Of a stretch of 11,395 nucleotides of DNA, positions 1 to 8,996 are shown piece after piece. Under the pieces are notes generated by a model. It was given only the letters and a program-made list of their open reading frames with translations. It was not told the origin of the DNA and did not search any database. The translations under genes and the position numbers were made by a program. How positions within the stretch are numbered: the stretch's first letter is position 1; every line of letters begins with the position of its first letter. Source of the DNA: Eimeria necatrix (Eukaryota > Apicomplexa > Conoidasida > Eucoccidiorida > Eimeriidae); contig NW_013651905.1 of assembly GCF_000499385.1 (NCBI RefSeq), positions 1-11,395 on the forward strand, written 5' to 3'.

Positions 1-251
1 GCCCGGCACACTTCGCTGAGCGTATTGCTGCGAAGGCGTCCGTTTCCTTTGTCATCGTTTCGTAAAAGCCGGCAAGCCCTGCAAGGCCGGTTTTGGCGAC
101 GCAGCTCATACACTGTCGCACTGGCAGTCCGCTGGAGCATGGCAGCGCCTTAAAACTCACGCACGCTTGCTCACGTAACAGGTTTCGCACTGGCGGTTCG
201 CTGGAGCATGGCCGCGCTTAGAAACTCACGCAAGCTTGCTCACGTATTAGG
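1..251. repeat. Left copy of a direct duplication, internally deleted
   Basis: Bases 1-70 equal 525-594, and bases 71-251 equal 820-1000 with one mismatch seen (G at 123, A at 872). Compared with the right copy, 225 bases (595-819) are missing at the 70/71 junction. The two parts align at offsets of 524 and 749. The match reaches the first base of the window, so the repeat very probably continues to the left. The simplest reading is a segmental duplication followed by one deletion in this copy, or an insertion in the other. Confidence 0.93.
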
Positions 252-253
252 TT
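116..253. repeat. Two 69-bp tandem units (left copy)
   Basis: Units at 116-184 and 185-253 share the order TCGCACTGGC, GCTGGAGCATGG, AAACTCACGCA, GCTTGCTCACGTA, and differ at scattered positions. The period is 69 bases, a multiple of three. The units are clearly more diverged from each other than the two large copies are, so the 69-bp doubling is older than the large duplication. Confidence 0.88.
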
Positions 254-289
254 TTGCTGTTGAGCAGCCTTTTAATGAGTGCAGACTTT

Positions 290-703
290 CTAAGTGTGCG
301 GTGCGCGCCTGGCGCCTCCTGTCATAGTCGCTTCAGGCGTTTTCAAGGCATCCATCGCAGTGTGGAGCGTCGCTGAGCGCGTTTTGGCCAATACAGCAGG
401 ATCCAAAGCATTGCTCAAAGGTGCAAACCATTGGTCGGCATTGTGTTCGTTCCATGCAACTCGGACATAACGCAGGGCCCCCTTGCGTCCATCGGTGCTG
501 CTCCCTTTGATAACAAGGAATAGCGCCCGGCACACTTCGCTGAGCGTATTGCTGCGAAGGCGTCCGTTTCCTTTGTCATCGTTTCGTAAAAGCCTGGCAG
601 GATTCTGCATTGAAGCTATCCCGTTAAAATTTTGAAAAGGATCGGTTTTACAGGGAGTAGGTTTCATTGGAGGCGAATTGTCAGAAAGCTGTGCTTGTTG
701 CAT
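290..703 (-). CDS. Doubtful open frame or exon, 137 codons, not recognised
   Basis: The frame runs from an ATG at 701-703 to a TAG at 290-292, with an in-frame stop 12 bases upstream of the ATG (716-718). I do not recognise the protein. It is hydrophilic and mixed in composition, with no signal peptide or membrane span. Residues of about 48-105 read like an ordinary globular domain (SEVCRALFLVIKGSS, ALRYVRVAWNEH). The first 60 codons lie inside the right duplication copy, and part of the frame repeats at bases 1-70. A GTAAGC donor-like site upstream on the same strand, near 750, would allow an earlier exon. A frame of this length is expected about once by chance here, so this could be a real exon, a gene remnant or nothing. 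Confidence 0.25.
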   Translation of the reverse strand: MQQAQLSDNSPPMKPTPCKTDPFQNFNGIASMQNPARLLRNDDKGNGRLRSNTLSEVCRALFLVIKGSSTDGRKGALRYVRVAWNEHNADQWFAPLSNALDPAVLAKTRSATLHTAMDALKTPEATMTGGARRAPHT

Positions 704-1000
704 GCTGCGTTCTTCTTAAAGCCGTACGAACCACAAAACGCGCTTACTTCTCGCAGAAAGTGCGTTGGACGCGTCCACCGAGGCTCCAAAATATTCAGTG
801 CGCATATACTGATTTTGGCGGCAAGCCCTGCAAGGCCGGTTTTGGCGACGCAGCTCATACACTGTCGCACTAGCAGTCCGCTGGAGCATGGCAGCGCCTT
901 AAAACTCACGCACGCTTGCTCACGTAACAGGTTTCGCACTGGCGGTTCGCTGGAGCATGGCCGCGCTTAGAAACTCACGCAAGCTTGCTCACGTATTAGG
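525..1000. repeat. Right, fuller copy of the direct duplication
   Basis: This is the partner of bases 1-251. It keeps the internal 225 bases (595-819) that the left copy lacks. On the minus strand it contains the first part of the open frame at 290-703, so the left copy retains only the codons equivalent to bases 525-594. The near-perfect identity argues for recent duplication or gene conversion. The right end of the homology is sharp at base 1000. The left end cannot be fixed because the partner runs out of the window. Confidence 0.93.
865..1000. repeat. Two 69-bp tandem units (right copy)
   Basis: This is the same pair of units as at 116-253, here at 865-933 and 934-1000. The second unit is cut two bases short, where homology to the left copy ends. 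No coding role is evident: the frames crossing it differ between strands and none is clearly preferred. Confidence 0.88.
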
Positions 1001-1864
1001 AAGCCATGCTGCATGAATGTGTGCCTGAGAATTCTTGATATGCCTGAGAAGCATTGCGCATGAAGCGGCTTCAAAAATCTTGTTAAAATGCATGCCTGGA
1101 TTTATTGCGTGTCTTTAGCACTTCACTTCCTGCTCAATGTCCGGGAAGGGAGGGTATGGTCGTGTCACCGATGAGCAAGCATATACAATTGCTTTTATAC
1201 GATGCGATTAGCCTCTATATACGCGTTTTACGACGAGAGATAGTTTTCCAGGGGCAATGCAGCAGCCAGGCGTACGTAGTAAATCGTCCTTCGCGGTTCT
1301 GGCATTGAACGTGGCCTAAAGTTGCGTTGTTCTGCTGGCGTTGTTATGTTAGCGTTTCTGCGTCTGTTTCTGTACTGGTCACTGCGTGAGGTATCTAGGA
1401 AAGGGACATTTTAAACTGAAGTTACTTGCGTGCCTGAATGAATGTGCTTGTTCCCTCTCCCATGCCACAGGCATTTCCTGAATCTAAATTTCTCTGCATT
1501 TTACCAATTTGACAACTAAAAGCGCAGTAGGAGTCAGCTTCTGAACGCGTCCTTGAATTAGGCTAGCTTTAGGCAAGCAACACTTCTCCACTGAAACGCC
1601 CTGCTCACTTTAGGGCCATTAATATGTACTGCGCTGTTTCATTGCCAGGCTTGATCTACTTGCACTGCTTTGCACAGCCCATTTCCCCACTTCCGGCAGT
1701 GATTGGTAGAAGGATTGAAGCTGTAAGGGTGCAGTGCTAGCTTAGGCGCGCAGCTATGGAAAGCTTGTCAGCTACTGGCGGCGCATTTAGAGCCCAGTAC
1801 GCTGCTGATAGTGCGCAGGCATTAACGTGACGAGTAAAGGCACGCGCTGCTGCACCTCTCGTGA

Positions 1865-1882
1865 TGCATGCAAGGGCATGCA
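1865..1882. promoter_or_regulatory. Paired TGCATGC-type motifs
   Basis: A palindromic TGCATGCA lies at 1865-1872 and a GCATGCA at 1876-1882, only three bases apart. TGCATGC is a known upstream element of coccidian genes, bound by AP2-family factors. No gene start is visible nearby, so function is unproven. Confidence 0.3.
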
Positions 1883-4532
1883 TTGTTGCATTTATCGCAG
1901 TGCATGGGGTGGAGCCTTGACGCAACCGGAATACTGATTTTCAGGGAAATAGTAACCAGCACTGAACAGTGTGAGCAATCAGACTAAGACAAACTAAATG
2001 AACCACTATGCCTGAAACTATCGCGGCGTAATCTGTCCATCTGACAGTCAGGGCCTATGGAGAGTGTATTGCTTTAATACTCGGCTTTTGAATGGCTCTC
2101 AGAAGGTTTCCATGATCATGCTTCGTTTTGCGTGGTTACGAAAACGCCTTGTTTAGTCCTCTCAAACTCAACAAGCGCTACTTTAAAAGCCGCTGGTCCA
2201 GGAACTGGTTCAAAAGCGAATGGTCTATAGCCTTAGGTGAGTTATAAAGCGAAGAAGCCAAATGTCTTGATCTTTGTTGAAGAATCTTTATCAGGCCTGA
2301 CACACCATTATGGCAAGCAACAGACTGCATGGCAAATGGAAAGGAAGTATTTTTACAGAACAGACACACCGCGATAATTGCATGGGCCAGACCCACAGAG
2401 GAACACAAATTGTGCAATGTGAAGCAGGTAGAGGATGCTCGTAGGCCAGCATCAGGCTCCTCAGGTTTCACGCCAGAATGTAGCATGTGCACACTGCCTT
2501 GTGTCAACTCAACGTATTTCTAGACTTGGTTGCAGCAGCGTCTTTGTCGTAGCTCCGTATCAGCCTTAGCGCTTAGAGGAGTGACAAAAAATTTTCTCGC
2601 TTGCCCTTTTGCGCGTGAGCACAGAAGTTGCTTGGGTTTCTCCAACTCATACCAGAGCAGTGACGCTGTGGTATACACAAAATGATCAAATGTTCTACCA
2701 TTTTAGTCTGTTTAATGCATTGCATACATCAAAGAAAGGCGTTCAACGCAACTCTCTGTGCAGCGTGTGTTCTCGAAGGCTGTGTGGATCGGCCTTTTCG
2801 TTAAACTAGTAGGATATTCAAACATGGACGGACTTTGCAGCGCTTGCGCACATTGAGCAAATATGCACAAGCGTGCGGCTTGCCCCAACATTTGAAGTTG
2901 CACAAGAGGCTATGCATGACATATTCGGCAAGGAAAAAGTTGTATTGGACCTCCAATATACTTTTAATTCCCGAAAAAGCTGGCAGTAGACTGCATTGAA
3001 CCACCTCTACTAGGGCAGGACTAAATCTGGTACTACCTTGATATTTCCTCGGTCCATTTCCATAGTGCTCGCTCACGTAGCAAAACGTCTCGCATTTTCA
3101 ACATGCTGTCTGACTCCACACGGGTTTGCAGATATGGCGCTGTGAGGCGACAGCTAGGCGAGACGCGCAGCGTGCAAAAGGAAAACGGTTGCGTCCAGAG
3201 GCCACTTGGTCATTCAATATTTGCAGACATATTTTCTGTGAGAGGCAGTAATTGGAAGTTCAAATTTTGACTGAAGTCGGCAAGCCCAAAGATCTGGGTT
3301 CTCTTGAAGGCGTTAGGACGCTACCGCGCTGCGTGCACTGAGAAAGCAGTAAGAACAATACTTGCGGCACGCAATCAGTAGTGTCATTTTTACCAATCTT
3401 CACGCCAGAGAACAACTCCAAATTTAATCGGCACAAAAGAGACCTGCAAAGCAACGCCTCCACAGAGCGTGCTCATTTGAATTTGTTGCGGCACTCGTAT
3501 ACGCGTAACTACGATCTAGAACAACGGTTTGTGCTGAGATGATGCATAGCAGCTCATCATGTGAACTTGCCCTGTGGGCACACGGTACTGAAAATGCGCA
3601 GGTGTGACGAACTATGACTTCAACCTTTAGAGCTGGGGAGGACGAGAGATCACTTGCTAGAACTGCAGCCGGCTGATGCTCTCCTACAGAAAGTATGTTT
3701 GGGTTATGGCAAAGGCGTATCCATTTCCGTAAAGCTAAAAGGGGCTGACCCCAGTGACACTGATTTTTGATATGCGGAAGCATAAGGTTGTTCTGCTGTA
3801 AGCCAACATTGGAGGGCTTCCAGAGCTTCTCATAGCCAGCTGCTCGCTTGTGACCAGCTGTTGCTCAAAAGCTTTATTGCGCTGCTTCCTTGGAAAGGTT
3901 TGCCGCATGTGTGGATTGCATGTGGCTGATGTAGAACACCACCTGTGTTGAGTACAGCAATGTGTCAATAATCATATGCTCACTGTCTGCTGGTTTGTGC
4001 CTTCCCGACATGAAGAGCAGTTGGGCAAGTGTGAAGTGAAGTATACCTGCTTGCCTCTGTTAGCATATGTTCAAACGTAGAGGGGCGTAGACCATCGACG
4101 GCTTCTTTCGGTGAATCCTGCTTTGCTGCGTTTGCTTCCCGCTAGTTGTATTTGTGCCATGGCTGTTGTTTTTATCCGACCGTCTGCAGGAGCTTTCCTT
4201 GTCTTGTTCTAGCGGTACGACAATATGCCGATTCGGGGTTTCTTTGGTTAGCCTGTGTTGATCGACACAATATGTGGATATGTGCGGGTAGAATAAGCAG
4301 CAGTGTGCCCAAATGGCGTCAAACGTGCATGATTTGATATGCGTCACTCAGTGGATAAGTAAGACCTAAGACTTCAGCGTGTTCTTTGGGGCTTAGACGC
4401 CTGAATAAGCTAGTTGAACGTGTTGCAATGCCTACCGTATGTATCCTCCCCTTATATATTTCAGAGCTTTACAGAACTTTGTAAAAACTCTGTCCAGTGC
4501 GTTGTTTGTCAGTTTTTGGCTTTACCGCTTTC

Positions 4533-4540
4533 TGCATGCA
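4533..4540. promoter_or_regulatory. TGCATGCA octamer
   Basis: This perfect palindromic octamer lies five bases before the ATG at 4546 of a doubtful open frame. That is closer than a transcription element would normally sit, so it may be coincidental, or the real start may lie elsewhere. Confidence 0.25.
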
Positions 4541-4545
4541 AACAG

Positions 4546-4878
4546 ATGCGATGGCTTTTTCAGAGGCTCGATGTGAAGGAGAATAGGGGGAGGTGGACTG
4601 CTCACATACCTAATAAACAAGCACAGTGCGAGAAATCCAGTGCTGATTGTCGTATTTGCAACCATATAGGAGACAGAATCGCTCGTGTAGTCAGTAGAGG
4701 TAGCGCACTCGTGCCTTCCTTTGATGCCTTTCTGACTTCAATACGGAAACCGCATCACATATCCGCGCGATATGGTGTGTCCTCCAGGAGGAAAGAGCAA
4801 GCACTTTCCGGTGTCTCACACGTAACAGCAACATTCGGCAGCTGGCTGCAACAAATTTGCGCTTCTACATATAAATGA
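4546..4878 (+). CDS. Doubtful small open frame, 110 codons
   Basis: The frame runs from an ATG at 4546 to a TGA at 4876-4878. It stays open upstream to a stop at 4411-4413 but has no other ATG there, so an upstream exon junction is possible. The product is basic and hydrophilic, with a possible Cys pair in the region CEKSSADCRIC. No known domain was recognised. The stop overlaps the ATG at 4875 of a second small frame. At 154 open codons in total, the length is about what chance alone gives once in this window, so it is listed as a weak candidate only. Confidence 0.15.
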   Translation: MRWLFQRLDVKENRGRWTAHIPNKQAQCEKSSADCRICNHIGDRIARVVSRGSALVPSFDAFLTSIRKPHHISARYGVSSRRKEQALSGVSHVTATFGSWLQQICASTYK

Positions 4879-5117
4879 GGGAAATGAATGACAATTCAGT
4901 AAAGGTGCGGCTTCTGCAGTATCGTTCAGCATGCGATCACCTTTTGTGTCGGCAAAAATTCGATGAACCAGGCCAATCCGTTGCTCACGTTCTTACAGCG
5001 ACATCAGCAGGAACTGACGAGCGTGCTTGCTTTGTAGACGGGAGCAGTGTCCTAAGAAGCTTCGATGGCTCCACGCACTCTAACGCTGAGCCGCTTAAAA
5101 AGCGGCCTTTCCCGTAG
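4875..5117 (+). CDS. Doubtful small open frame, 80 codons
   Basis: The frame starts at an ATG overlapping the previous frame's stop (ATGA) and ends at the TAG at 5115-5117. The hydrophilic product is unrecognised. It could be a frameshifted continuation of the frame at 4546-4878, since the two lie in different frames and together keep about 700 bases open on the plus strand. The perfect hairpin at 5090-5106 lies over its last codons. The length alone is not significant. Confidence 0.12.
   Translation: MREMNDNSVKVRLLQYRSACDHLLCRQKFDEPGQSVAHVLTATSAGTDERACFVDGSSVLRSFDGSTHSNAEPLKKRPFP
5090..5106. other. Short perfect hairpin
   Basis: Arms GCCGCTT (5090-5096) and AAGCGGC (5100-5106) pair perfectly around an AAA loop, followed by CCTTTCCC. 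It looks like a bacterial-type hairpin but has no T-run, and in a eukaryotic setting it has no assigned role. Chance is possible. Confidence 0.4.
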
Positions 5118-5661
5118 GCACTCAAAGTGCTAGAATACGAATGAAGACGCACAAATGAATAACATGCAAGTAATGCAGACTGCAGGAGTTGACTGCTTTA
5201 CAGTCAGCGTGCTTTACACAGGTTTCTATGGACAATAACTGTAGTGAGTGCGTTTTTGTGGATGTGCGTCCGTTCAACCCCACCCACAAGACAAAGCAAT
5301 ACTGTATGCACTTCTGCTGCTCATAGTAGTATAGGCTTCTTAAAGGCATTTTCTTTTTGGCTAAAGCAAACAAGCAATGCCGGACAATGTCGACGTTCAA
5401 GACATTTTCCTATCAGACTTGCAGCCCGAAGAACACTTTGTACGTTCATAAATTGTAATTCTACATCATTGCCTTCAATACTGGTCACAAGGACTGCTGT
5501 GTACATCCTAAACAATCATTTTACATTTCCAGTTGCAACACTCAGGTACTATTCAAGGTGGGACCTGCCTGAGGCACTGGAACTTTAGATCTAGCGTCTA
5601 TGGTTTGGGGACAAGGGGGCGAGATTTAGAACTTAAAAGCTTTTGTGTTTCCCAGTATTAT
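5118..5661. other. No gene seen
   Basis: Opposed open frames of 60-114 codons overlap here without a recognisable domain or consistent strand preference. No RNA gene or repeat was seen. Confidence 0.55.
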
Positions 5662-6063
5662 TCATCCACCGTGCCCACTTTCCCAGAAGCCTCTGCAGTA
5701 GCAATAGAAAGCCGATGACGTTCGACAAGAGCTGCCGCTGAGCACATGAGACTGAGAAGCCGTCATAGATTCAAAAGGGGAACTCCACAACAACAGTCCA
5801 TAAAATATCGTTGTAAGCCTTTGCGGCAGCTCGTCAAATGCAGTTGTTTCTTCATCAGTTCTATCCAACGTATACCGTAGAGATCCATGTGGCTTGCCTT
5901 TCTTGTATTCAAACTGATATCCTGTGTGCTTTAGCCCTTTCTTTACAGTAATACACTTTGCGTCATCCATGTTTATACGGAGAGCTCCACTGCCTGGTAC
6001 AACTCTGGGCTTTAGGTATTCGAACGAAACTCGAAGTGCTCTGCTGAAAAGATTTGTAGTACG
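5662..6063 (-). CDS. Protein-like open stretch, possible last exon or pseudogene part
   Basis: The minus strand is open from just after a TGA at 6064-6066 to a TGA at 5662-5664 (133 codons), with an internal ATG at 5968-5970 that would give 102 residues. Upstream of that ATG the frame keeps reading as plausible protein (FEYLKPRVVPGSGALRIN). The next part is rich in charged residues (GYQFEYKKGKPHGSLRY, LDRTDEETTAFDEL), and its codons mostly start with a purine, as real coding sequence often does. The tail after about 5790 is Ser/Cys-rich and less convincing. A CTTTTCAG acceptor-like site lies at the upstream edge, near 6045, so this may be a terminal exon. The family is not recognised. Length alone does not exclude chance. 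Confidence 0.27.
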   Translation of the reverse strand, partial: RTTNLFSRALRVSFEYLKPRVVPGSGALRINMDDAKCITVKKGLKHTGYQFEYKKGKPHGSLRYTLDRTDEETTAFDELPQRLTTIFYGLLLWSSPFESMTASQSHVLSGSSCRTSSAFYCYCRGFWESGHGG

Positions 6064-6114
6064 TCACAGCATCTGAGCAACAGAAGCCCCTCACGAAGAA
6101 ACTTGGGATCGTTT

Positions 6115-6410
6115 CTAGAGGCTGTAATTTCTGTCATCTGACGCACTGGACAAAATACCTTTGTATTCTGGTAGGGTACGAATTTGTGGGAGAGTACCCG
6201 TTGCCCTTTTGGTCGTCCGCTCATCGTTTCTACAGAGTGCGCGCAAATTCATGGCATATTTCGTTGCAATTGGTAAACTAATTGCTCGGGGATAAAATAA
6301 GCTTTTAGTAAGGCCGCAGTCCTCTCCAACAGGATGCGCTATACGGTGTCTTTTGCGCGTTAAAGCCATCCCAAGACAGGCCCATGAATTCCATTGTTAG
6401 GCCTACCCTA
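6115..6410 (-). CDS. Possible upstream exon or remnant in the same frame as 5662-6063
   Basis: The minus strand is open from about 6410 to a TAG at 6115-6117. An ATG at 6367-6369 would give 84 residues. This is the same reading frame as the 5662-6063 stretch, separated from it by about 50 bases holding three stops. An intron of length divisible by three could join them; GTATTT (near 6165) is a possible donor, but its phase does not fit the best acceptor. A third, overlapping frame (6012-6224) also reads plausibly (RPKGQRVLSHKFVPYQNTK), so a frameshift is an alternative. The segment HPVGEDCGLTKSL faintly recalls an RNA polymerase beta-subunit motif, but too little agrees to claim it. Confidence 0.17.
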
Positions 6411-6529
6411 GCAAAGACTGAATTCTTAGCGCTAAAATGGCTCGACCTATGCACGCCCGATCACCCGACAGGGTTAGCAAACGTTTGCAACAAATGGGAA
6501 TTGCTTTCAGCAGGACGCTAAGAGCTCCA

Positions 6530-6668
6530 AAAACAGCGGTCAACCGGAAAAGCGAGAGTAGAAGCAAAAAGAACTGCAGCAGCAAGAACACTACCCCATG
6601 AGCATACTGTTCTTGCCGCTGCAGTTCTTGTTGCTTCTATTGCTGCTTTTTGAGGTTAATGCTGTGCT
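6530..6668. repeat. Imperfect inverted duplication with CTG/CAG-rich arms
   Basis: The core arms 6558-6590 and 6608-6640 are reverse complements at 30 of 33 positions, around a 17-base loop (6591-6607). Weaker complementarity with a small gap extends outward to about 6530 and 6668. Each arm contains CTGCAG, and read outward from the loop each gives a Leu-rich peptide (FLLLQFF on the minus strand, FLPLQFLLLL on the plus strand). The arms are therefore two inverted copies of one ancestral sequence rather than two genes. It may be a foldback element, or the product of inverted duplication at a CAG tract. No target-site duplication was identified. Confidence 0.8.
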
Positions 6669-7526
6669 CGTTGTTTCTGTTGGTGTGAAGTATGCGGTAG
6701 CAAAACAGCATTTACTAGCAGCCAGGACTCACGGGCTGTTCAGGAATATTTCATATTTGAACCTAATTGTCGTGGCTTGGCCTCCGTCACGAAATGTATA
6801 GGCAGCTGGTCCCCTATGCAATCTTCCAGACACTCTCGTCATGACTTCATTCATGCCTTTCAAGCTGTTCTGAATCGTCTCGCGCTTTAAAGTACTGCAG
6901 CTTTGGAGGCGCCGGATCTGCAAGCGCCAACAGAGGTCACTCACATAATTAGCCGGCTGGAAGGTGGAGAGGGTGGGCAGGCGTTTCGACCTTTACTTCC
7001 ACATCCATTCAACGTGTAAGTGTCGGCGCTGGAAAACACCACAAGCACAAAATTACAATTATCCAAATATTGCGCTGAAGAGGTACACGCAACAACGAAA
7101 TCAATTGTGGTAACAGCAAGTGCTCTATGCTATATAGAGCAAAAGTGATAAAAGGAGGGCGAGAACGCGTGGTTACACGAGGAAACAAAGTCGACGAAAA
7201 TTAAATGCGATAAAATTTCAGATGACTACAAAAGAATGCAACACATAGCGACAAGTAGCGTAGGCTGGGCTTTATGAATACATAGACGGAGCATGAGAAG
7301 CACCAAAATACATAAAATCAGCACCACAATAAGACAAATATTAGCATTCATAGCGGAGTGGCTCACGAATACAAAAGGTCTACGAACGTGCGCACGAAAA
7401 AATATGCATTGCATGATGGGGAACTAAACGTAACAACAGGTGGAAGGAGGGGCAACAGTAGCAGCGGACGCAAGAATAACTTTTGAAATCACGCAGACAA
7501 GAAAGGGATCAGGGACCATAACTAAA

Positions 7527-7680
7527 TGCAACAGCAACAACGAACACAATAGTACCAGCAGCAGCAACCACAGCAGCAGCAACAACTGCAGCAGCAGAAA
7601 CAGCGATTGCAGTGGCAGCATTAGCTGCTCTGGCAAGAACAGCAATTACAGCAGCAACATCAACTGCAGCAGCAGCAGCG
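7527..7680. repeat. Degenerate CAG/CAA (CTG/TTG) trinucleotide tract
   Basis: About 150 bases are built from AGC, AAC and GCA triplets with interruptions, ending in four consecutive AGC units near 7665-7679. Read in the three plus frames it gives Ser/Asn-rich, Ala/Thr-rich or stop-interrupted peptides; on the minus strand it gives poly-Leu. CAG tracts are a well-known trait of Eimeria genomes, where they often lie in coding sequence, but this one is not embedded in a convincing gene. The many interruptions suggest an old, no longer pure repeat. Confidence 0.85.
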
Positions 7681-8241
7681 TCCGCACTTGGAGTTCACCT
7701 CTAGCCAATCTAACGAATGTCCAGGAAAGCACACACTTGGGGTTTCCACAGATGAAAAAGCAGAGAACTGCACATGAAGCAATGGGGATAGAGAAAAGGA
7801 AGACAGGGAAGGAAACGTAGTGGTTCGCGCAGCCGCAGGGAAGTACTTAGGCGTTCGGGGTAGTCAATGCAGCGAACTACAGTGCGCCGACGTGACCTAA
7901 GGACGAAACTGACTCTCTCAAAAATACAAATCGGTTCAAGTATGCGTGAGACTTGAGACTTCTGCCGGTGGCTAGACCGTCCGATCTCTATGGCGAGAAC
8001 TAGATTCGGGCTACGGGCTCGCAGCGACCCTGAGGCGCGAGAGAGCTCTGCGCAGCACTCCAGAGGAGCCCTTGCGAACACAGTCCAGTTGTTTTATCGT
8101 ACTTCTGCATGTTTCAAGTGAGGGCTTTCACCAGGCAGTTGCGACCCCATGGCCACATCGTTTCTTCGATAACCAGCTAGCGATAGCAGCATAGGAGCCA
8201 TGTTGATCTTGACACATTACACTAACTATGCAGATCGATGC

Positions 8242-8275
8242 GAAATCTGATAAAAGACGAAATCGGATAAAAGAG
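8242..8275. repeat. 17-bp tandem pair
   Basis: Units 8242-8258 and 8259-8275 share GAAATC, then GATAAAAGA, with two mismatches. The pair is purine-rich. No function is evident. Confidence 0.75.
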
Positions 8276-8825
8276 GAAAGGAAGGCTTTTGTTTCCGCTC
8301 TGGAGTCCGACTCTCCCAATTCAACTCCTATCTTCGGTTGACCCTAAAAGCAGGACAGAACTCTCCCTCGCTTACAGTTATGTAGCGGGGCAGAGTAACG
8401 CCTACAAGGAGCACAGGTGAAAGGATACATTGCCGTGGAAAATGAATGCGACACCGATGTTACCTAGCACGGAGATTCCGTGTGTCGTCAAACAAGATAC
8501 GTGCGGGCAGACTGGCGAACGAGCCAAATTTCCGCGTTCTGGGGCTTCGATGATAGCACTCGGGACACGCGTTCCTAGTGTTACACTTGCAAATCTGATC
8601 TTCTGAGTCGTGTGCAGAGTGCGGCAGCGCCACCACCAGAGTTACAACTCATGAATCCATAAGTGATGCAACAAGTACGGAACTCCAAGCATTAGTCAAG
8701 TTCCCGTCAGCTAGTTTAAATAGCGTCAACCCAAGACTGGGGAGCTCTGAAGTATATAGAGACGGATTTTGTCGCTTGCTTCCAAGCTTTCTTCGCCAGC
8801 CCCATGGACCTGACCAGCCTCTACT

Positions 8826-8881
8826 GAGGGATTTTCATGTATAAAGCTGCCTTAAGGGATTTTCGTGCCTAAATGCGCCTT
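8826..8881. repeat. 28-bp imperfect tandem pair
   Basis: Units 8826-8853 and 8854-8881 share AGGGATTTTC at the start and GCCTT at the end, with about three quarters of positions equal. They lie 380-440 bases upstream of the best gene candidate. An old local duplication is the likeliest origin. Confidence 0.65.
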
Positions 8882-8996
8882 TGCACCCTTAATTAGTCTG
8901 TTGTATTATTCTAGCGCAAGTCTCATTGTACTAACCAGAAGATTGTGAAACCCAGCCTTACGGAAGGAGTTTGATCGGCCTGCTAGACGAGACTTC

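Larger units (their letters stand above)
1001..4545. other. Long stretch without a convincing gene
   Basis: All open frames here are below 120 codons, overlap on opposite strands, and show no domain, signal peptide or sustained codon pattern that I can recognise. No RNA gene was seen. The notable content is four of the window's TGCATGC-type motifs when the edges are included (1089-1095, 1865-1872, 1876-1882, 4533-4540). A short exon of a spliced gene could be missed by eye. Confidence 0.6.
6669..8996. other. Non-coding stretch with small repeats
   Basis: No gene can be supported. It holds a perfect 8-base inverted repeat with a 5-base loop (7121-7141, TGCTCTAT and ATAGAGCA), the CAG/CAA tract at 7527-7680, a 17-bp tandem pair (8242-8275) and a 28-bp tandem pair (8826-8881). 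The open frames in it owe their length to the low-complexity tract or are short. Confidence 0.6.

Noticed and set aside
116..253. 69-bp tandem units as a CRISPR-like array
   Set aside because: Only two adjacent units with no spacer pattern, and the setting appears eukaryotic.
632..970. Plus-strand frame of 112 codons across the right duplication copy
   Set aside because: It overlaps an equally long minus-strand frame, crosses the 69-bp repeat, and is broken in the left copy by the 225-base difference. Nothing favours it as coding.
5090..5106. Perfect hairpin as a bacterial Rho-independent terminator
   Set aside because: There is no T-run after the stem and no bacterial gene context.
6300..6345. 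Segment HPVGEDCGLTKSL as an RNA polymerase beta-subunit motif
   Set aside because: Only a few residues agree with the family pattern (Pro, Glu, CGL, Lys, Leu). The conserved Thr-Pro-Glu-Gly core is missing and no other polymerase motif follows.
6403..6591. Minus-strand frame of 62 codons with a Leu-rich start
   Set aside because: It is the mirror image of the frame at 6598-6801, made by the other arm of the inverted duplication. No further coding sign was seen.
6598..6801. Plus-strand frame of 67 codons beginning with a Leu-rich signal-like segment
   Set aside because: The hydrophobic run is the translation of one arm of the inverted CTG/CAG-rich duplication. The opposite arm gives the same kind of peptide on the other strand, so the signal-like look is a by-product of the repeat.
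7121..7141. Inverted repeat with a TATATA-like centre as a promoter
   Set aside because: No gene start follows on either strand. An 8-base arm pair with a 5-base loop is plausible by chance in 11 kb.
7424..7645. Minus-strand poly-Leu frame resembling a membrane protein
   Set aside because: Pure translation of CTG triplets; low complexity explains it fully.
7440..7820. Plus-strand frame of 126 codons, Ser/Asn-rich
   Set aside because: Most of its length is the degenerate CAG/CAA tract, which keeps several frames free of stops. The flanks show no domain.
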